Source: Pseudomonadota bacterium (lineage in GTDB: Bacteria > Pseudomonadota > Alphaproteobacteria > Sphingomonadales > SMXR01). From it: a DNA stretch of 9,169 nt. A program made the translations under genes and the position numbers. Of the stretch, positions 5,597-9,169 are shown piece after piece. The first letter of the stretch is position 1; each line of letters opens with the position of its first letter. Below the pieces are notes generated by a model. The model saw nothing but the letters and a program-made list of their open reading frames with translations. It searched no databases and was not told the origin of the DNA. The stretch covers positions 1-9,169 of the forward strand of contig JACZYI010000064.1 in the NCBI GenBank assembly GCA_022571175.1. Reading direction: 5' to 3'.

Positions 5597-6826
5597 ATGC
5601 CCCTTGATCTTGAATTTGCACGCCACCAGTTCCCTGCCCTCAAGGCGGATGATTTTATCTATTTCGACAATGCGGGCGGTGCACTGGTGCTGGGTCGGGT
5701 GGCCGAGAGAATTCGAGACTATCTGCTCACCAGCAGCGTGCAGATCGGGGCCAGCTATTCGAAATCCGCCCTGGCGCTGAAGCGCCTGAGAGAAGCCGAA
5801 GCCGGTATCGCCCGCCTGATTGGAGCTGCGCGCCCGGAAGAAATTATTATGGGCGCCTCCACTACCATGCTCCTCCAGATGCTGGCCGGAAATTGTGCCC
5901 GCACGCTTGGCCCCGGCGATGAAATCATCGTCTCGGGCTCCGAGCATGAGTCAAATTTTGGCCCTTGGGAGCTATTGGAAACACGCGGCATCAAACTAAT
6001 CCACTGGCCGGTGGAAGGGCCGGATCATGCGCTGGAGCCCGCAACACTCAAAACCCTTTTGACCGATCAGACGAAACTGGTCTGTTTTACTCATGTCTCG
6101 AACATTTTAGGTGCCATTAATCCGGTGGCCGAGATTACCCAGATGGTCCATGAGGCTGGCGCAAAGGTGGTGGTTGACGGTGTGGCCTATGCCGCCCACC
6201 GGCTGATCGAGGTGGCAAAGTGGGGCGTGGATTTTTACGTCTTCAGTTTTTACAAGGCCTTTGGACCCCATCATGCGGCCCTTTATGGCCGCGCCGAACA
6301 TCTTCTGGCCCTACCCGGCAACAATCACAAATATACCCCCCATGATAAAATCCCTTATAAATTCCAGCCCGGCAACCCCAATTATGAATTGTCCTGGGGA
6401 GCGCTTGGCATCCTTGATTATCTGATTGATCTGGGCCAGAGGAATGGCGGTGACAATCTGGACGAGCGTCAAAGCCTGAGGAAAGCTTTTGAGCATATCG
6501 CGGCCCATGAAGAAGGGTTGGCAACCCGCCTGCTCGATTTTCTTAACTCCAGGCAGGGTGTGAGCATCATCGGCCCCGATACAGCGGATAAAAATACTCG
6601 CGTTGCCATCATCAGTTTCAAGATTGCGGGCAAAGACTCGAGGGAGATCGTCGCTGCCGTTGATAGCCATAACATTGGTATTCGCCACGGCGATTTTCAC
6701 GCCCGGCGGCTGATAGAGAGTCTGGGGCTGGCCGGCCAGCACGGCATCATCCGGGTTTCCATGGCGCATTATAACCGGGTGGAAGAGGTGGACCGGCTGA
6801 TCGCGGCACTGGAGCCGGTGATTTAA
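5597..6826 (+). CDS. Cysteine desulfurase-like PLP-dependent protein (class V aminotransferase fold, VC1184 type)
   Basis: The protein has 409 residues and the fold-type I PLP architecture of class V aminotransferases. DNAGG (24-28) lies near the N-terminus. SEHESN (with H117) is the His that stacks on PLP, VVVDG (D194) binds the pyridine nitrogen, and FSFYKAFGPH carries the Schiff-base lysine K220. True cysteine desulfurases (NifS, IscS, SufS) have a catalytic Cys in a C-terminal loop. Here the matching region IGIRHGDFHARR (360-371) has none; the only cysteines are C100 and C163. This and the GIRHG...ARRLIESLGL, RVSMAHYN ending fit the VC1184-type cysteine-desulfurase-like family, whose substrate I do not know. 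I prefer the ATG at 5597, where family similarity begins. A GTG at 5552 behind AAGGGAGA would add 15 residues. No suf or isc genes are adjacent. Confidence 0.87.
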   Translation: MPLDLEFARHQFPALKADDFIYFDNAGGALVLGRVAERIRDYLLTSSVQIGASYSKSALALKRLREAEAGIARLIGAARPEEIIMGASTTMLLQMLAGNCARTLGPGDEIIVSGSEHESNFGPWELLETRGIKLIHWPVEGPDHALEPATLKTLLTDQTKLVCFTHVSNILGAINPVAEITQMVHEAGAKVVVDGVAYAAHRLIEVAKWGVDFYVFSFYKAFGPHHAALYGRAEHLLALPGNNHKYTPHDKIPYKFQPGNPNYELSWGALGILDYLIDLGQRNGGDNLDERQSLRKAFEHIAAHEEGLATRLLDFLNSRQGVSIIGPDTADKNTRVAIISFKIAGKDSREIVAAVDSHNIGIRHGDFHARRLIESLGLAGQHGIIRVSMAHYNRVEEVDRLIAALEPVI

Positions 6827-6827
6827 C

Positions 6828-6865
6828 GGGTACAATCAGGCCTGAGGCAAAAATCTGTAGTACCC
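6828..6865 (+). terminator. Possible stem-loop after the aminotransferase-like gene
   Basis: GGGTAC (6828-6833) can pair with GTACCC (6860-6865), and the perfect palindrome TCAGGCCTGA (6836-6845) lies inside the loop. It begins directly after the stop codon. No T-tract follows, so a terminator role is weakly supported. Confidence 0.2.
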
Positions 6866-6930
6866 CTGAGAAAAGGCCGCGTGGAGCTATCCACAAAACC
6901 CGTCCCCGCTTGACAAGCCACTAGCAATCA

Positions 6931-6947
6931 TATATCGGAACGATATA
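6931..6947. promoter_or_regulatory. Perfect 7-3-7 inverted repeat, probable operator of the CPBP gene
   Basis: TATATCG-GAA-CGATATA is a perfect inverted repeat centred 35 nt before the ATG at 6974. A consensus -35 (TTGACA, 6910-6915) lies just upstream, and possible -10 elements (TATATC at 6931, TATAAC at 6944) overlap the repeat, although neither has ideal spacing. The position suits a repressor site. The ATATCG...CGATAT shape recalls operators of small winged-helix repressors such as PadR-type proteins, but that assignment is a guess and no regulator gene is adjacent. Confidence 0.5.
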
Positions 6948-6973
6948 ACAAATAATCTTGTCAAAGTGGAAGC

Positions 6974-7894
6974 ATGATCATGCGCAAGTATTTTATCAAC
7001 CCCGAGACGAGCATCCTGAGGGCTGGCTGGCGAATAGCGGGCTTTATAGTCATTTTTATCGCCATCGACGGCGCTGCCATATTCGGCATCAGGGAAATTC
7101 TGGGCGGCCTGCCCCGAACCAGCAACATTCCACTGTACATTCTGGCCTTTAGCGCGACCGTTGCTGTTTTCATCGCACGGAAATATCTGGATAAAAAACC
7201 CATGACCGGGCTCGGCCTCAAATGGGACCGGTGTGCTTTTATGGATATTATTTTCGGCGTTATTATCAGTGCACTCATTATGGCCGATATGTTTTTTCTC
7301 CTGCTCTGGACCGGTATGATAGAATTTAATGGCCTGAGCTGGTGGACCGACAGCACCGGACCGGACGTTTCCTTTCAGATGACTGCCCTGCCATTGATTT
7401 TCTCCTATTTTGCACTGATGGTAGCGGTCGGCTGGTGGGAGGAGCTGGTTTTCCGCGGGTATATTTTGCAAAATGTGGCGGCAGGAGCGGGCTGGATATG
7501 GGCCATTGTGGGCACATCCTTGCTGTTTGGTTTTCTCCATTACTCAAACCCCAATGCCACACTGCTTTCCAGTTTTCTGATCGCGATCCTGACGCCTATC
7601 TTGATTTATGGTTATCTGAAAACCGGGCAATTATGGCTGCCCATGGGGTTTCATCTGGGTTGGAACTTTTTCCAGTCCTCCATATTCGGCTTTGCCACCA
7701 GCGGCATGACTGCCCCCAGCCTGATTTCACAAACACCGGTCGGGCCGGACTGGCTCAGTGGTGGTGCCTTTGGCGTCGAGGGAAGCATTGTACAGATTCC
7801 GCTTCTGATTTTATCCCTCTATGCCATCCACTGGTGGGTAGGCAAAACCCGCGCTCCGGGGCAAAAGCTCATGGAATTCAAGATTGAGATGTGA
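6974..7894 (+). CDS. CPBP-family intramembrane glutamic endopeptidase (CAAX-protease-like)
   Basis: The protein has 306 residues and about eight hydrophobic segments, for instance around 20-40, 52-68, 92-112, 138-152, 174-188, 198-215 and 272-288. All three hallmarks of the CPBP/Abi family are present. They are E156-E157-x3-R161 (WEELVFRG), then FxxxH ending at H189 (FGFLHYSNP), then HxxxN with H227 and N231 (FHLGWNF). In characterised relatives such as Rce1 these residues form the glutamic-protease active site within the inner membrane. Family members process peptides, prenylated proteins or signalling proteins; this one's substrate is unknown. At 306 residues it is on the long side, owing to a C-terminal extension with an extra membrane helix. 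ATGs at 6974 and 6980 are both possible; GTGGA at 6966-6970 is better spaced for 6980. A perfect inverted repeat upstream implies dedicated control. Confidence 0.88.
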   Translation: MIMRKYFINPETSILRAGWRIAGFIVIFIAIDGAAIFGIREILGGLPRTSNIPLYILAFSATVAVFIARKYLDKKPMTGLGLKWDRCAFMDIIFGVIISALIMADMFFLLLWTGMIEFNGLSWWTDSTGPDVSFQMTALPLIFSYFALMVAVGWWEELVFRGYILQNVAAGAGWIWAIVGTSLLFGFLHYSNPNATLLSSFLIAILTPILIYGYLKTGQLWLPMGFHLGWNFFQSSIFGFATSGMTAPSLISQTPVGPDWLSGGAFGVEGSIVQIPLLILSLYAIHWWVGKTRAPGQKLMEFKIEM

Positions 7895-8042
7895 GAGCTG
7901 CGGCAAGAAATGGCGTGAAATGATTGCGCCAACTTGGGCAGCACAGATCATTTCCAGGAAGGTCCAGACCGTGCCAGAAGCGGACTCTACCCGGCCAATG
8001 ATGTATCCGAATTCAGGTCAAGGCAGCGCATTTGATGCGCCG
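7895..8042. other. Gap between two convergent genes, no firm gene
   Basis: This 148-nt gap between the convergent CPBP and DUF2784 genes is open in several frames. On the plus strand, a TTG at 7884 starts a 61-codon frame beginning LRCESCGKKW, with a CxxC pair resembling half a zinc ribbon. On the minus strand, frames reading EFGYIIGRVES and RIHHWPGRVRF are also open for about 40 codons. None has a ribosome-binding site with a standard start. A gene remnant is possible but I cannot identify one. Confidence 0.3.
8026..8040. terminator. Stem-loop between convergent genes
   Basis: GCGCAT-TTG-ATGCGC forms a perfect 6-bp stem with a 3-base loop, two bases beyond the DUF2784 stop codon on the minus strand and about 130 nt after the CPBP stop on the plus strand. 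No T-tract follows on either strand, so it may stabilise a transcript end or be a weak bidirectional terminator. Confidence 0.35.
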
Positions 8043-8423
8043 CTACAATCCCGGGCGCAGGCGCGTTAAAAACCGCCAGTAGACGATGGCGTTGAAAGCA
8101 AAAATCAGCACACCAATCACGATGAAACCACTCTCCGGAAAAGCGCCGAAAAGCCGTTCCGGATAAACAAGCTGCAGTATATACTCTTCAACGAAACTCG
8201 TGGCGTAGCCCTCGACCGCCCCTTTGGCGCGCAGGTCATTTTCCAGATAGGTCAGCGGACAGATCCAGCCGAACAGGGCGATGGCACTTCCCCAGAGAAA
8301 CGACGGCACATGGACCCAGGCCACTCCGGGCCAACGGAAGGTCAAAAGGCCGCCCAAAAAGGCGAAAACGATAAACAACAGGTGAACCACCACCGCCACA
8401 TCGGCCAGCACTCTGTAAAGCAT
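8043..8423 (-). CDS. DUF2784 family small inner-membrane protein
   Basis: The protein has 126 residues and about three membrane helices (roughly 6-27, 39-57 and 99-118). The sequence matches what I recall of DUF2784: a start of MLYRVLADVAVVVHLLFIVF, the central GWICPLTYLEN (52-62) and the later FVEEYILQLVYPE (77-89). No function has been established for the family; the conserved Cys55 and acidic residues between helices 2 and 3 are its most distinctive points. Start choice: the ATG at 8423 has GGAG eight bases upstream and gives the family N-terminus, whereas an in-frame ATG at 8492 would add 23 residues of unlikely sequence. It faces the CPBP gene tail to tail and is divergent from the Y-family polymerase, separated by 185 nt that carry promoters in both directions. 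Confidence 0.85.
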   Translation of the reverse strand: MLYRVLADVAVVVHLLFIVFAFLGGLLTFRWPGVAWVHVPSFLWGSAIALFGWICPLTYLENDLRAKGAVEGYATSFVEEYILQLVYPERLFGAFPESGFIVIGVLIFAFNAIVYWRFLTRLRPGL

Positions 8424-8445
8424 CGCTTTTCTCCGTAGGTCAGAG

Positions 8446-8454
8446 ACTATACCA
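8446..8454 (-). promoter_or_regulatory. Extended -10 promoter for the DUF2784 gene
   Basis: On the minus strand, TGG followed by TATAGT (8454-8446) is an extended -10 (TGnTATAAT with one mismatch). It would start transcription near 8439, with the GGAG ribosome-binding site well placed in a 16-nt leader. No convincing -35 is seen at the normal distance, which extended -10 promoters can tolerate. Confidence 0.35.
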
Positions 8455-8547
8455 GATTCCTGCCAATGGGGTATGGAAATGCCCCCGGCCATGAAAGCGG
8501 TAGACGCCCGTCCACGCCATTTGTTAGCTCTTTTCCGAAACTCCTTG

Positions 8548-8576
8548 TTGACCAGGTGTTCTTATTTTGTTCTACT
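8548..8576 (+). promoter_or_regulatory. Promoter of the Y-family polymerase, overlapped by an SOS box
   Basis: TTGACC (8548-8553) and TCTACT (8571-8576) are separated by 17 bases and match the -35 and -10 consensus at 5 and 4 of 6 positions. Transcription would start near 8583, about 26 nt before the GTG start. The SOS box lies in the spacer and over the -10, where LexA would block RNA polymerase. Confidence 0.55.
8558..8572 (+). promoter_or_regulatory. LexA-binding SOS box, alphaproteobacterial type
   Basis: GTTC-TTATTTT-GTTC is an exact match to the direct-repeat SOS box GTTC-N7-GTTC known for LexA of Alphaproteobacteria. It lies 37 nt before the start of a lesion-bypass polymerase gene and between its -35 and -10 elements. 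This predicts repression by LexA and induction on DNA damage, and it is also the best taxonomic hint in the window. Confidence 0.8.
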
Positions 8577-8608
8577 CTTTTGTCCTGAATTCTGACTCTG
8601 GACAGCCC

Positions 8609-9169
8609 GTGCGCAAGCCTGACACCATTGAATATGCCTATATTGATTTTGACGGGTTTTTTGCCGCAGTTGAAGAGCAGATTGACCCGTCTTTGCACGG
8701 GCACCCCATCGGCGTCATCCCGTTTGAGCATACCACCGCCACCTGCGTCATTGCCGCCAACGCCCTGGCAAAGCAGGCTGGCGTCACCACCGCCATGCCG
8801 GTCACCGATGCGCGGCGCATTTGCCCGGACATCCGGCTCATCCCCCAAAAGCCGGATATTTATGTGCGCGCCCATCATGCGCTTTTGAACCAGATCAGCC
8901 ATGAAATCCCCATCGATGTGGTGTGTTCAATCGACGAGTTGTCGTGCAAACTGGAGGCGAAGGATATTCAGGATCCGGTGACCCTGGCCCGCAACATCAA
9001 GGCCCGACTCGCCCATAATATTGGCAAATATATCACCTGCTCCATTGGCTTTGCCCCCAACCGGCAACTGGCGAAAATAGCCTGTGAGATGCAGAAGCCC
9101 GATGGCCTGACAATTCTCAACCCCGAAGACCTGCCCGGACCGCTTTTGGGGTTAGCTCTCAAGGACATC
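8609..9169 (+). CDS. Y-family (translesion) DNA polymerase, N-terminal half, cut by the window edge
   Basis: The first 187 residues are visible and the frame is still open at 9169; family members are usually 350-420 residues. The N-terminal motif YIDFDGFFAAVEEQ gives the metal-binding D13 and a steric-gate aromatic F18, matching the VDxDxFFAxVE motif of DinB/Dpo4. The second catalytic pair is D109-E110 in CSIDELSCKL (SIDE motif). IGFAPNRQLAKIACEMQKPDGLTIL (about 147-171) is the usual SIGxxxNKxLAKxAxxxxKPxG block of the palm. The enzyme copies damaged DNA with low fidelity. The start is GTG at 8609 with only a weak GGA upstream; the frame is closed by a TGA at 8549, and a TTG at 8567 lies inside the SOS box and is unlikely. 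No imuA or recA-like gene precedes it, so it is the first gene of its transcript. Whether it is DinB or another Y-family branch cannot be told from this half. Confidence 0.9.
   Translation, partial: MRKPDTIEYAYIDFDGFFAAVEEQIDPSLHGHPIGVIPFEHTTATCVIAANALAKQAGVTTAMPVTDARRICPDIRLIPQKPDIYVRAHHALLNQISHEIPIDVVCSIDELSCKLEAKDIQDPVTLARNIKARLAHNIGKYITCSIGFAPNRQLAKIACEMQKPDGLTILNPEDLPGPLLGLALKDI

Noticed and set aside
6311..6835. A 174-codon minus-strand frame opposite the aminotransferase-like gene
   Set aside because: Antisense of a well-supported PLP enzyme; no ribosome-binding site or recognisable domain.
6887..7540. A 217-codon minus-strand frame opposite the CPBP gene
   Set aside because: It is a shadow of the CPBP protease, whose motifs and membrane helices are clear on the plus strand; the shadow is rich in His, Pro and Gln without any family feature.
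8447..8902. A minus-strand frame of 151 codons opposite the Y-family polymerase
   Set aside because: The plus strand carries the catalytic motifs of a Y-family polymerase and an SOS box; the minus frame shows no domain.
1..9169. CRISPR array, tRNA, rRNA, insertion sequence or phage genes
   Set aside because: I saw no regularly spaced repeats, no tRNA-like cloverleaf, no transposase motif and no phage structural gene anywhere in the window.

Overview
The window looks like a stretch of an alphaproteobacterial chromosome with a piece of unrelated, AT-rich DNA joined to its left end. The alphaproteobacterial reading rests mainly on a textbook GTTC-N7-GTTC SOS box in front of a Y-family DNA polymerase gene. 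It is supported by FNR-type boxes next to an FNR-like gene, a lipoprotein resembling the CC0125 type, a DUF2784 protein and moderate-GC Gram-negative codon use. I cannot name the genus.

Left end (1 to about 366): AT-rich DNA with a plus-strand reading frame open from the window edge to 311. It encodes an acidic protein I do not recognise, and its style is unlike everything else here. At about 360-367 it abuts an S9 peptidase gene (minus strand, start 1746), exactly where the catalytic domain should begin. The peptidase keeps its signal peptide and beta-propeller but has no catalytic residues. An assembly chimera is the simplest explanation.

Minus-strand block (3904 down to 368): an outer-membrane porin, a small c-type cytochrome (CARCH) and a second small c-type cytochrome (CVACH) are closely packed and probably form an operon. 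The S9 peptidase follows after about 110 nt and probably has its own promoter. A divergent FNR-like regulator starts at 4152. The shared 247-nt intergenic region holds two near-identical FNR-type boxes, one on the porin side and one on the regulator side. This suggests a low-oxygen-controlled porin/cytochrome module next to its own regulator.

Middle (4942-6826): a secreted lipoprotein (minus) and a cysteine-desulfurase-like PLP enzyme (plus) that lacks the catalytic cysteine are divergently arranged.

Right part (6974-9169): a CPBP-family membrane glutamic endopeptidase (plus) lies behind a perfect 7-3-7 inverted repeat. A DUF2784 membrane protein (minus) converges on it. The 5' half of a Y-family DNA polymerase (plus), with an SOS box inside its promoter, runs off the right edge.

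Nothing here proves a new system. The best biological lead is the FNR-box-linked porin plus two monoheme cytochromes, and the most important caution is the chimeric left end.
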